Assembly (NCBI RefSeq): GCF_009857835.1 | Contig: NZ_WWCL01000003.1 | Coordinates: 372,001 to 436,000 of the forward strand | Reading direction: 5' to 3' | Source of the DNA: Duganella fentianensis | GTDB lineage: Bacteria; Pseudomonadota; Gammaproteobacteria; Burkholderiales; Burkholderiaceae_D | Length of the DNA: 64,000 bases | In this document: piece by piece, positions 34,361 to 42,497 of the stretch | Position numbering within the stretch: position 1 is the first letter of the stretch | Layout: each line of letters opens with the position of its first letter | The notes under the pieces: generated by a model | Told to the model about the DNA's origin: nothing | The model's database searches: none | Seen by the model: only the letters and a program-made list of their open reading frames with translations | Position numbers and translations under genes: made by a program

Positions 34361-36054
34361 GCGAACTGCGCCAGCACGTGGGCGCTCATGCCCTTGGCCA
34401 GTTCCTGCTCGCCCATAAAGATTTCGCCAGCCCGCTCGCTGCGCAGCAGCTCCGCTTCGCTGTCGCTATGGGTGCGCACCACGGTCTGGATGTGCGGGTT
34501 CAGCGTGCGCGCCGTTTCTATCATGGCGCGCACTTCGAAAGTGTCGGGCGTGGCGATCACCAGCATGGCGGCGCGCGCCACGTGGGCCTGTATCAGCACG
34601 GACGTTTCGCCGCCATTGCCGGCCACGGCGTGGATGCCGCGCTGGCGCAGTGCATCCACCAGTTCGCGGTTCTGCTCCGCCACCACCACGGCGATGCCTT
34701 GTGCTTCCAGCGCATCGGCGATGCGCCGCCCTACGCGGCCATAGCCCACCAGTACCACGTGGCCCGAGAGCTGCTCCTGCGGCACGGACATGGGCAGCAT
34801 GGCCAGCGGGTCGGTGGTGCGTTCGAAGCGGGCCGCCAGCTTGCTGTTCAGGCCTAGCAGGCGCTCCAGCGGCGTCAGGGTATGGAACACCAGCGGGTTG
34901 AGCGCAATCGAGATGATGGCGCCGGCCAGGATCAGGCTCTGGCCTTCGGCCGGCATCAGTCCCAGCGACAGGCCCAGTGCCGCCAGAATGAAGGAGAACT
35001 CGCCGATCTGCGCCAGACTGGCCGAAATCAGCAGCGCGCTCTTGGCGGGATAGCGCAGTAGCAGCACCAGCAGGAAGGCCACAACGGATTTGCCGAACAC
35101 GATGATGAACACCACGGCCAGCAGTTTCAAAGGCTGCTGGATGATGATGGCCGGTTCGAACAGCATGCCCACCGAGACGAAGAACAGCACGGCAAAGGCG
35201 TCGCGCAGGGGCAGCGATTCTTCCGCCGCGCGGTGGGCCAGTGCCGATTCGCGCAGCACCATGCCGGCAAAGAAGGCGCCCAGCGCGAACGATACGCCGA
35301 AGTAGTGGGTGGAGCCGTAGGCGATGCCCACGGCGGCGGCGATCACGCACAGCGTGAACAGCTCGCGCGAGCCGGTGCGCGCGACCTGCCAGAGTATCCA
35401 CGGGAACAGCTTGCGGCCTACCACCAGCATCAGGGCGATGAAAGCTGCTACCTGACCCAGCGTGATGGCCAGCGTGGTCCACAGGCTGCCGCCTGCTTCA
35501 TGCTGGGCTGCGGCGGGCAGGCTGCCGCCGAGCGGCACGGCCAGTGCCGGCAGCAGCACCAGTACCAGCACCGTCACCAGATCTTCCACCACCAGCCAGC
35601 CCACGGCGATGCGCCCGTTCAGGCTATCGAGGATGCTGCGTTCTTCCAGTGCGCGCAGCAGTACCACGGTGCTGGCCACGGATAGCGCCAGCCCGAACAC
35701 CAGACCGCCGCCCACGCTCCAGCCCCAGTACAGGGCCAGCCCCATGCCGAGGGCCGTCGCGAAGCCTATCTGCAGAATGGCACCGGGCAGGGCGATCTTG
35801 CGTACGGCCCACAGGTCGTCCAGCGAGAAGTGCAGGCCGACCCCGAACATCATCAGCATCACGCCGATTTCGGCCAGCTGGCCTGCCAGCACCGTATCTG
35901 CCACGAAGCCCGGTGTGGCCGGACCGATGATGATGCCGGCGGCCAGATAGCCGACCAGTGCCGGCAGCTTGAGGCGGGTGGCGATATAGCCGAACAGCAG
36001 CCCGGTTCCCAGTGCTGCGGCGATGGTGGTGATCAGGCTGAGGTTGTGATGCAT
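34336..36054 (-). CDS. CPA2-family cation:proton antiporter with RCK domain (YbaL-like)
   Basis: This 572-residue protein has twelve or so transmembrane helices of the Na+/H+ exchanger (CPA2) fold in residues 1-385. FALGAFFAGMVLRESALAHRA and VFGLALSVASTVVLLRALEE are typical. A C-terminal TrkA-N/RCK nucleotide-binding domain (GHVVLVGYGRVGRRIADAL) follows from about residue 420. It resembles YbaL and KefB/KefC; there is no separate KefF/KefG partner nearby. The start at 36054 (MHHNLSLITTIAAALGTGLL) is chosen because the longer frame to 36222 overlaps the next gene. Confidence 0.88.
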   Translation of the reverse strand: MHHNLSLITTIAAALGTGLLFGYIATRLKLPALVGYLAAGIIIGPATPGFVADTVLAGQLAEIGVMLMMFGVGLHFSLDDLWAVRKIALPGAILQIGFATALGMGLALYWGWSVGGGLVFGLALSVASTVVLLRALEERSILDSLNGRIAVGWLVVEDLVTVLVLVLLPALAVPLGGSLPAAAQHEAGGSLWTTLAITLGQVAAFIALMLVVGRKLFPWILWQVARTGSRELFTLCVIAAAVGIAYGSTHYFGVSFALGAFFAGMVLRESALAHRAAEESLPLRDAFAVLFFVSVGMLFEPAIIIQQPLKLLAVVFIIVFGKSVVAFLLVLLLRYPAKSALLISASLAQIGEFSFILAALGLSLGLMPAEGQSLILAGAIISIALNPLVFHTLTPLERLLGLNSKLAARFERTTDPLAMLPMSVPQEQLSGHVVLVGYGRVGRRIADALEAQGIAVVVAEQNRELVDALRQRGIHAVAGNGGETSVLIQAHVARAAMLVIATPDTFEVRAMIETARTLNPHIQTVVRTHSDSEAELLRSERAGEIFMGEQELAKGMSAHVLAQFAQKQQRPH

Positions 36055-36190
36055 GCGGGCGCGGCTCCTGTGGCGAAAGGCGGGCTGAAAGCCGCAGCGT
36101 AGCACAAGCTGGAGCACTGCCGGGGCAGCACTGGCCGGATTGGCCTTCAGCGCGTCATGGCAGAAGGCGCAAGGGCCGGTTCTGGCCGGA

Positions 36191-36646
36191 TCAGGCCAGT
36201 GCAGCCAGCGCGGCCGGTGCACGGCGCATGCTGACGCTGAAGCGGTTGAAAGCGTTCATCAGCGTGACGGCGACGGTGAGATCGGCCAGCGTCTGTTCGC
36301 CCAGCACCTCCACTGCGTGCTGGTACACCTCGTCCGGCACGCGGGTCTGCTCGACGCGGGTGACGCTCTCGGCCCAGGCCAGCGCAGCACGTTCCGCTGC
36401 GCTGAACAGGGGCGCCGCTTCATCCCACACGGGCAGCAGGGCGATCTTCTCCGAGCCCACTTCCAGCTTCAGCAGATCGCGCGTGTGCATGTCGATGCAG
36501 AAGGCGCAGTGATTGATTTGCGACACGCGCAGATAGACCAGTTCCAGCAGCTCGGCCGGCAGGGCGGCGGAAACGTAGTCCTTGATGGCCAGCAGATGCT
36601 GGTAGGGTTGTGGTGCCAGTTTGAAGACTTCCAGGCGTTTGCTCAT
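36191..36646 (-). CDS. AhpD-like, carboxymuconolactone decarboxylase family protein
   Basis: This 151-residue helical protein has the AhpD-type redox motif: the CxxC of NHCAFCIDMH with the downstream His. This family has peroxidase-cofactor or decarboxylase-like activity. It lies 86 bp downstream of a MocR-type regulator on the same strand, and a GNAT acetyltransferase gene is divergent to the regulator. This trio is often seen together in proteobacteria, suggesting the regulator controls it. Confidence 0.88.
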   Translation of the reverse strand: MSKRLEVFKLAPQPYQHLLAIKDYVSAALPAELLELVYLRVSQINHCAFCIDMHTRDLLKLEVGSEKIALLPVWDEAAPLFSAAERAALAWAESVTRVEQTRVPDEVYQHAVEVLGEQTLADLTVAVTLMNAFNRFSVSMRRAPAALAALA

Positions 36647-36732
36647 GATGATTCCCTTCCTAGGGTGGTTGCGATGGAACCATTGTGCGGGCTGATGGCC
36701 TAGTGCAGTAGAGCCAAGAAGTGTGATTCAGT

Positions 36733-38136
36733 CTAGTCCATAAGTTTGAGTATGCGCTGGCCCAGTGCCCGTGCGCGGGCCGGCGTATCGATGTTGGTGA
36801 AGGCCAGCAGCAGCGCCGAGGCGCCGTGTGGCAGCATGCCGCGCTCGGACAGTGCATGTGCCGCCATGCCATGCGCGCGCATGCGTGCCGCCAGCGTGCG
36901 GTCGGTATGGCGGCCTTTCATGCGCAGCACCAGATGCATGCCGCCTGGCTGGGGATCGACCAGCATGTGCTTGCCCAGTACGGCGGTGAGTGCGTTGGCG
37001 GCCAGCTGGCGGCGCTCGCCGTACAGGCGGCGCATGCGCTGGATATGGCGGGCGAAATGGCCTTCGTTCATGAAGTCGGCCACGATCTGCTGCATCAGCG
37101 TGGCGCCGCCGGCCGCAAAGGTGCGGCTGATTTCGTCGAAGCGCGGCACCTGCGCCGGTGGCACCACCAGATAGGCCAGCCGTATGGCCGGGAACAGCAC
37201 TTTGCTGAAGGTGCCCGAGTACAGCACGCGGCCATTGCGGTCCAGGCTCTGCAACGCCGGCAGGGGCCGGCCCTGATAGCGGTATTCGCCGTCGTAATCG
37301 TCTTCCACTACCCAGGCAGCGGCTTGCGCGGCCCAGTCCAGCAAGGCTAGCCGGCGTGGCAGCGACAGTGCAACGCACAGCGGGCTCTGATGGGCCGGCG
37401 TGACGATGGCGGCACGCGCGCGCGGCGCGCTGGCGATGCCATGCGCCACCATCAGGCCTTCGCCATCGACGGCCACGGGGACCGGCTGCAGGTGGGCCGC
37501 GCGCAGCAGTTCGGCCGTGGGCGGATAGCCGGGATCTTCTACCCAGACCTGATCGTCCGGCTGCAGCAGGGCGCGCGCCACCAGCTCCATGCTGTTGCGG
37601 TAGCCGCTGGTGACGAATACCTGCGACGGTGTGCAGTTGATCCCGCGCGACAGCTGCAGATAGGCCGCAATGGCAATGCGCAGTTCGGGCAGGCCGGCCC
37701 AGGGCGGGTAGATCATGGCGTCCGGTCCGGTGGCGCGCACGGCACGCGCGGCCAGCCGCGCCCATACCTTGCGCGGAAAGGCGTCCAGCGCCGGTATGCC
37801 CATCTGGAAGGGCAGGGTAGAGCTGGTGGCATGGCCCAGATTATCGTGCGCCGGCAGCGGATGCTGTGGCGGCGTCACGGCGGTGCGGCGGGCCAGTGCG
37901 CTGGTGACGACGGTGCCGGCCTGCCCACGGGCCTCGACATAGCCTTCCGCTACCAGCAGGGCATAGGCCGATTCCACCGTGCCCCGTGCCAGCCCCAGTT
38001 CCAGCGCCAGCGCACGGGCTGCAGGAATCCGGTCGCCCGCCTGCAGCAGGCCATCCGTGATGGCATTGCGCAGGCGCGTGTAGATCTGGCGGTAGAGCGG
38101 CTCGCTGGCGCTGGCATCGAGGTCGAGAAATTTCAT
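36733..38136 (-). CDS. MocR/PdxR-type GntR regulator with aminotransferase domain
   Basis: This 467-residue protein has an N-terminal GntR winged helix (EPLYRQIYTRLRNAITDGLL, ALALELGLARGTVESAYALL, residues 12-75) fused to a fold-type I aminotransferase domain (about 110-467). The PLP lysine is in LYSGTFSKVLFPAIRLAY, and VEDDYDGEYRY and the arginine near the end (LRMKGRHTDRTL) complete the PLP pocket. Such regulators use PLP adducts as effectors. It is divergent from the broken GNAT gene and precedes the AhpD-like gene. Confidence 0.9.
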   Translation of the reverse strand: MKFLDLDASASEPLYRQIYTRLRNAITDGLLQAGDRIPAARALALELGLARGTVESAYALLVAEGYVEARGQAGTVVTSALARRTAVTPPQHPLPAHDNLGHATSSTLPFQMGIPALDAFPRKVWARLAARAVRATGPDAMIYPPWAGLPELRIAIAAYLQLSRGINCTPSQVFVTSGYRNSMELVARALLQPDDQVWVEDPGYPPTAELLRAAHLQPVPVAVDGEGLMVAHGIASAPRARAAIVTPAHQSPLCVALSLPRRLALLDWAAQAAAWVVEDDYDGEYRYQGRPLPALQSLDRNGRVLYSGTFSKVLFPAIRLAYLVVPPAQVPRFDEISRTFAAGGATLMQQIVADFMNEGHFARHIQRMRRLYGERRQLAANALTAVLGKHMLVDPQPGGMHLVLRMKGRHTDRTLAARMRAHGMAAHALSERGMLPHGASALLLAFTNIDTPARARALGQRILKLMD

Positions 38137-38216
38137 GGTCTATTCCAAATGTTATTTCATGGCTCTGTGGATTATGCCATCGGCCGCCTACGATAAGGTT
38201 TTTGCAAGGAGTGGAC

Positions 38217-38646
38217 ATGAAGATCGTGGAAACCGAACAGGAGCTGCGTGCCTGCTATCCGGTCATGAAAGAGTTGCGGCCGCATCTGGCATCGGAGCAG
38301 GCGTTTGTGGAGCAGATGCTGCGCCAGCGCGAGCAGCATTACCGCATTCTCGCCAAGTGGGATGGCGCCGAGGTGGTGGCGCTGGCGGGCTACCGTCTGC
38401 AGGAGAACACGGTGTACGGCCGCTTCCTGTATGTGGATGATCTGGTGGCGGCACCGGCCCACCGCTGCCGCCGCTGGGGCGCGCTGTTGCTGTCGCAGCT
38501 GACGGTGCTGGCGCAGCAGGCCGGATGCACCCGGCTGCACCCGGCTGGTGCTGGATACGGGGCTGGGGAATGTGCTGGCGCAGCGCTTCTATTTCCGCGA
38601 AGGGCTGCTACCGGGCGCTATGCGCTTCGGTAAGGCGCTGGCCTGA
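38217..38646 (+). pseudogene. GNAT N-acetyltransferase, frameshifted by a 10-bp tandem duplication
   Basis: The gene starts at ATG 38217 with AAGGAG upstream and reads MKIVETEQELRACYP through FLYVDDLVAAPAHRCRRWGALLLSQL. At 38526-38545 the 10-mer TGCACCCGGC is present twice in tandem, which shifts the frame; the frame then runs to a stop at 38631-38633. With one copy removed, the frame continues as GCTRLVLDTGLGNVLAQRFY (the normal GNAT C-terminus) and ends at 38644-38646, giving 139 residues. As sequenced, the acetyl-CoA-binding core is retained but the last third is scrambled. It may be a recent pseudogene, a reversible contingency state, or an assembly error. Confidence 0.82.
38526..38545 (+). 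repeat. 10-bp tandem duplication inside the GNAT gene
   Basis: Two direct copies of TGCACCCGGC (38526-38535 and 38536-38545) are followed by TGG. Deleting one copy restores the acetyltransferase frame exactly. Confidence 0.95.
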
Positions 38647-38697
38647 GGCAGGAAAACGCTGGCCGGCATGGCGCCGGCCAGTATGCAGGACGCAGAA

Positions 38698-39819
38698 TCA
38701 GAGGCGTTTGACCACCACGCAGCCGATAGAGTAACCGGCGCCGAAGGAGCAGATCACGCCCAGCTGGCCCGGCTGCATATCGTCCGAGTGCTTGTGGAAG
38801 GCGATCACGGAACCGGCCGACGAGGTGTTGGCGTAGGTGTCCAGAATCACCGGTGCTTCGCCCGGTTCGGCGTCGCGGCCCAGCACCATGCGGCTGATCA
38901 GCAGGTTCATGTTCAGGTTAGCCTGATGCAGCCAGTAGCGGCTTACCTGCGGCACTTCCAGACCGGCGCCGGCGATGGTGTCCTTGATCATTTCGGCCGC
39001 CATCGGGCAGACATCCTTGAACACTTTGCGGCCCTGCTGGCGGAACAGTTTGTCCGGCTGGCCCACGCCGGCTTCGTCGAAGCGGTTGAGGAAGCCGAAG
39101 TTGTTGCGGATGTTGTTGGAGAAGCTGGTTTTCAGCTTGCTCTCGACGATTTCCCAGCGCTGCGCGCTGGTGGCCGTGTCGGCCGCTTCGATCACGATGG
39201 CAGTGCAGGCATCGCCGAAGATGAAGTGGCTGTCGCGGTCGCGCCAGTTCAGGTGGCCGCTGGTGATTTCCGGATTGAGTACCAGCACGGCACGGGCCTG
39301 GCCGCTCTGCACGGCAGCAACGGCTTGCTGGATGCCGAAGGTGGCCGAGGAGCAGGCCACGTTCATGTCGAAGCCATAGCCTTCGATACCGAGTGCGCCT
39401 TGCACTTCCACCGCCATGGCCGGATAGGCGCGCTGCATATTCGAGCAGGCCACCAGCACCATGTCGATATCGGCTGCCGTGCGGTTGGCACGTTCCAGCG
39501 CCTGACGGGCCGCAGCTACGCAGATTTCTGCCTGCAGCGACAGTTCGTCGTCGCTGCGTTCGGCGATGCGCGAGACCATGCGTTGCGGATCGAGGATGCC
39601 GCTCTTTTCCATCACGTAGCGCGACTTGATGCCGGAAGCTTTTTCGATGAAGGCCACGCTGGACAGCTCCAGCGCCTTCACACTGCCGTCGGCAATGGCT
39701 GCGGCATGCTCGGCATTGAATTGCTCGGCGTACGTGTTGAAGCACTGCACCAGCTCTTCATTCGAGATGGACTGGGCTGGGGTGTAGAGACCGGTACCGC
39801 TGATGACGGCTTGTTTCAT
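38698..39819 (-). CDS. beta-ketoacyl-ACP synthase III-like protein (FabH family)
   Basis: This 373-residue thiolase-fold condensing enzyme has the catalytic Cys in [14 protein letters not shown], the His in [11 protein letters not shown] and the Asn in [13 protein letters not shown], the KAS III Cys-His-Asn triad. It is longer than housekeeping FabH (about 317 aa) and has an N-terminal insertion ([20 protein letters not shown]). It is not in a fab cluster and may act on unusual acyl chains or secondary metabolites. It is a single gene on the minus strand; ctpA lies upstream on the same strand beyond a terminator. Confidence 0.87.
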   Translation of the reverse strand: MKQAVISGTGLYTPAQSISNEELVQCFNTYAEQFNAEHAAAIADGSVKALELSSVAFIEKASGIKSRYVMEKSGILDPQRMVSRIAERSDDELSLQAEICVAAARQALERANRTAADIDMVLVACSNMQRAYPAMAVEVQGALGIEGYGFDMNVACSSATFGIQQAVAAVQSGQARAVLVLNPEITSGHLNWRDRDSHFIFGDACTAIVIEAADTATSAQRWEIVESKLKTSFSNNIRNNFGFLNRFDEAGVGQPDKLFRQQGRKVFKDVCPMAAEMIKDTIAGAGLEVPQVSRYWLHQANLNMNLLISRMVLGRDAEPGEAPVILDTYANTSSAGSVIAFHKHSDDMQPGQLGVICSFGAGYSIGCVVVKRL

Positions 39820-39895
39820 AGTTAAACTTTCAAATTAGGCAATGGCTTGCACCATTAATGACGCAAATTCTACACAATGACTGCACGATAGGCGA

Positions 39896-39925
39896 AATTA
39901 AAAGCGGCGCCCCGCAGGCGCCGCC
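39896..39925 (-). terminator. intrinsic terminator after ctpA
   Basis: GCGGCGCC (39904-39911) pairs with GGCGCCGC (39917-39924) around a 5-base loop. On the minus strand it is followed by TTTTAATTT. Confidence 0.85.
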
Positions 39926-39949
39926 ATCTCTGCCGTACCGTCGGACGGC

Positions 39950-41395
39950 CTATTTGCTGCCGCCGCGGCCGGCTGCAGCGGCGCCTACCTGTACCACTCG
40001 GGTTTCCGGTCTGGCCATCTGCACGGGCAAGCCCTTCAGATGGTTGAGCGCCTGCTGCAGCTGGAAGTCGTCGCTGCTGCCGTATTCGAGCGGCTTGCGC
40101 TTTTTCTCCTGCGTTACCAGACGCAGCTGCTCTTCCGGTTCTTCGTGGCGGGCGCGCACACCTTCTTGATCGCGGTCATTGACCAGATGCTTGTCCAGAT
40201 CCGCTTCGCGCGGACGCAGGGCGTTGAGGCCGTCGCCATCGGCGTACTCGTCTACCGCCAGATCGGGCGCGATGCCCTTGGCCTGGATGGAACGGCCGTT
40301 CGGCGTGTAGTAGCGCGCCGTGGTCAGCTTGACGGCCGTATCGGCCGTGAGCTGGCGTATGGTCTGCACGCTGCCCTTGCCGAAAGTCTGGCTGCCGATG
40401 ATCTGGGCCCGTTTGTAATCCTGCAGCGCGCCGGCGACGATTTCGGAAGCCGAGGCGGAGCCGCTGTTGACCAGCACGGCCAGCGGAATCTGCTTGATGG
40501 CGGCGGGCAGCCTGGCCAGTGCATCGCTCTCGTTATGCACGGCATAGTATTCGGGGCGGCCGTAGAAAATCTGCTTGGAATCGGACAGCTGGCCATTGGT
40601 CGAGACGATGGCTGCGTCTTTGGGCAGGAAGGCCGCCGCCACGCCGATGGCGCCTTGCAGCACGCCGCCCGGATCGTTGCGCAGATCGAGCACCAGCCCT
40701 TTCAGATTGGGGTCCTGCTTGTACAGTTCGGTGATCTTGGCAGCCAGATCGTCCACTGTGGGGTCCTGGAACTGGGCGATGCGCAGCCAGGCGTAGCCGG
40801 GTTCGACGATTTTGCCCTTCACGCTTTTCTGCTGGATTTCTTCGCGCGTGAGCTGGAATACCAGCGGCTCCGGCTCGCCCTTGCGCAGCACCGTCAGGCT
40901 GACCTTGCTATGGGGTTCGCCGCGCATTTTCTTGATCGAGTCTTCCAGACTCATGCCTTTGACGGGGCTGTTGTCGAGCCGGCTGATCAGGTCGCCCGGC
41001 TTGATGCCGGCACGCCAGGCTGGCGAATCTTCGATGGGCGCGACGATTTTGATATAGCCATCTTCGTTCTCGCCGATCTCGATGCCGAGGCCGACAAACT
41101 TGCCCTGCGAGCCTTCGCGCAGCTCGGCGTAGGCGCGCTTGTCGAGGTAGGCGGAATGGGGATCGAGCGACGCCACCATGCCGGAAATGGCTTCCGTCAG
41201 CAGTTTCTTGTCATCGACTTTTTCCACGTAGTCGGATTTGATCAGACCGTACACATCGGCCAGCTGGCGCAATTCTTCCAGCGGCAGCGGCTGTTCCACC
41301 GGCTTTTGTGCCATGGCCGAGAATTGCAGCGACACGGCAATGCCGGCCACGACACCGAGGCCGATCAGGCCAGTATTCTTGAGTTTCTTGCCCAT
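39950..41395 (-). CDS. ctpA: S41-family carboxyl-terminal processing protease CtpA
   Basis: This 481-residue periplasmic protease has an N-terminal signal or anchor helix (about residues 8-28), a PDZ domain (about 95-175, KFVGLGIEIG, SPAWRAGIKPGDLI) and a C-terminal peptidase domain. The catalytic Ser is in VLVNSGSASASEIVAGAL and the Lys in GSQTFGKGSVQT. It degrades proteins with particular C-termini in the envelope. It is divergent from the Spy-like gene, so the 396-base gap between them holds promoters for both. Confidence 0.92.
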   Translation of the reverse strand: MGKKLKNTGLIGLGVVAGIAVSLQFSAMAQKPVEQPLPLEELRQLADVYGLIKSDYVEKVDDKKLLTEAISGMVASLDPHSAYLDKRAYAELREGSQGKFVGLGIEIGENEDGYIKIVAPIEDSPAWRAGIKPGDLISRLDNSPVKGMSLEDSIKKMRGEPHSKVSLTVLRKGEPEPLVFQLTREEIQQKSVKGKIVEPGYAWLRIAQFQDPTVDDLAAKITELYKQDPNLKGLVLDLRNDPGGVLQGAIGVAAAFLPKDAAIVSTNGQLSDSKQIFYGRPEYYAVHNESDALARLPAAIKQIPLAVLVNSGSASASEIVAGALQDYKRAQIIGSQTFGKGSVQTIRQLTADTAVKLTTARYYTPNGRSIQAKGIAPDLAVDEYADGDGLNALRPREADLDKHLVNDRDQEGVRARHEEPEEQLRLVTQEKKRKPLEYGSSDDFQLQQALNHLKGLPVQMARPETRVVQVGAAAAGRGGSK

Positions 41396-41619
41396 ATTGC
41401 CACCTATCTAATGTTGCAGAGTGCCGCGGCCGCCCTTGAGTATTCGCGGCAACGTGCTGGATTCAGTATAAACCTGATTTCCGGAAAGCGTTTTAGCCGT
41501 CACGAAATGATTTATACCTTTACCCGGATTTACCACGGTGTGGCTTGACAAAAGCAGCGCACCAGCAGGGCCTGGGCAGATGGATGAGTTTGCAATTACC
41601 CGCAGCTTGTATAGATCGC

Positions 41620-41644
41620 GTAAAGGTCGGTAAGCAAATGTAAG
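41620..41644 (+). promoter_or_regulatory. triple GTAAR direct repeat, response-regulator-type box
   Basis: GTAAA, GTAAG and GTAAG begin at 41620, 41630 and 41640, exactly one helical turn apart. This matches the GTAAA-N5-GTAAA layout bound by CpxR-type OmpR-family regulators. It abuts a poor -35 region (41650-41655) and a -10 TACACT (41673-41678), the position expected for an activator. Confidence 0.65.
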
Positions 41645-41672
41645 AAGCCCTTCCGCCTGCGAAAACGCGGCC

Positions 41673-41678
41673 TACACT
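41673..41678 (+). promoter_or_regulatory. probable -10 element of the Spy-like gene
   Basis: TACACT lies 28 bases after the last GTAA repeat, with no good -35 at the usual distance (CTTCCG, 41650-41655). Transcription would start near 41685, leaving a leader of about 107 bases. Confidence 0.5.
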
Positions 41679-41714
41679 GAACTCGTATTTCTCTCTACCC
41701 TGAAGTGGTTTTTC

Positions 41715-41743
41715 GCCTGCGCCCCAAGCGCAGGCTTTTTTTT
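41715..41743 (+). terminator. intrinsic terminator inside the leader of the Spy-like gene
   Basis: A perfect 8-bp stem (GCCTGCGC at 41715-41722, GCGCAGGC at 41728-41735) with a 5-base loop is followed directly by eight Ts. There is no plus-strand gene upstream for it to terminate, so it should act as an attenuator or as the 3' end of a small RNA of about 60 bases. Confidence 0.85.
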
Positions 41744-41791
41744 GCCCCGCTTGCGATTGCCGAGCACCGCGGGCTTTTTGATGGAGTGTTT

Positions 41792-42382
41792 ATGCAAGCA
41801 AGAATGATGAGGGGCTGGCGCCGCAGTATGGCGGCGCTGGTGCTGGGCGCTGCGCTGGTGCCCGCCTGGGCTTTGCCCGCCATGGAGATGCGGGCCGAGG
41901 ATTATCTGCCCATGGCTGCCGAGCTGAAAAAGTCGCTCAACCTGAACAGCAACCAGCTGATCCTGTGGCAGCAGACGGAGAACAAGACACGCAACCTGCT
42001 GCGCGAACGCCAGAGCCGCCGCGAGCAGATGCAGGCTGCCTTGCAGGATGGCCTGAAGGGCACGAATGTGGAACTGCGCGATCTGGCCCGGGCCGTGGAA
42101 AAAGAAGCGGCCTCGGCCGCGAACGAGGAAAAGCTGCTGCGCGAATGGTGGCTGACGGTCAATGACGCCCTGAGCGAAAGCCAGCGCCAGACGGTGGTGC
42201 AACTGGTGGCCGAGCAGCTGCAGCGTGTGCCCGAGCATGGCGGGGCCGGTGGTGCTGGCCCGCGCCGCGAAGAAGGCGGCGAAGGGCGCCATGGCGGCGG
42301 CCGGCGCGGCGGTGGCGGGGCCAGTATCAGCGGCCCCGGTGGCAGCAGCCTGAACCTGCCCATGCCCGGTGGTGGCAGCTGA
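41792..42382 (+). CDS. Spy/CpxP-like periplasmic protein with Gly-rich tail
   Basis: This 196-residue protein has a Sec signal peptide (GWRRSMAALVLGAALVPAWALP) and a helical region with the LTxxQ-like motif LNLNSNQLILWQQ and several Arg/Glu-rich helices, as in Spy and CpxP periplasmic chaperones. The last 50 residues are Gly/Arg-rich and low complexity. ATG 41792 has GGAG 5 bases upstream. The upstream GTAA repeats resemble the CpxR box that controls spy/cpxP in enterobacteria. The TonB receptor gene follows after 115 bp. Confidence 0.7.
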   Translation: MQARMMRGWRRSMAALVLGAALVPAWALPAMEMRAEDYLPMAAELKKSLNLNSNQLILWQQTENKTRNLLRERQSRREQMQAALQDGLKGTNVELRDLARAVEKEAASAANEEKLLREWWLTVNDALSESQRQTVVQLVAEQLQRVPEHGGAGGAGPRREEGGEGRHGGGRRGGGGASISGPGGSSLNLPMPGGGS

Positions 42383-42497
42383 AATGGCAGCAGAAACAAC
42401 AGCCGGGCATGGCCGCTGCCAGCGGCTGTGTATCGTAAAGTAACATTCTGCGACTGTATGCGCTTGTCCTGAGGGCTGCCAGTAAAATAGCGGCCCT

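Larger units (their letters stand above)
41396..41791. other. 396-base divergent regulatory region between ctpA and the Spy-like gene
   Basis: No gene is seen. From left to right it contains the ctpA promoter region, a triple GTAA repeat (41620-41644), a likely -10 (41673-41678), and a strong terminator hairpin (41715-41743) in front of the Spy-like start codon. Confidence 0.6.
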
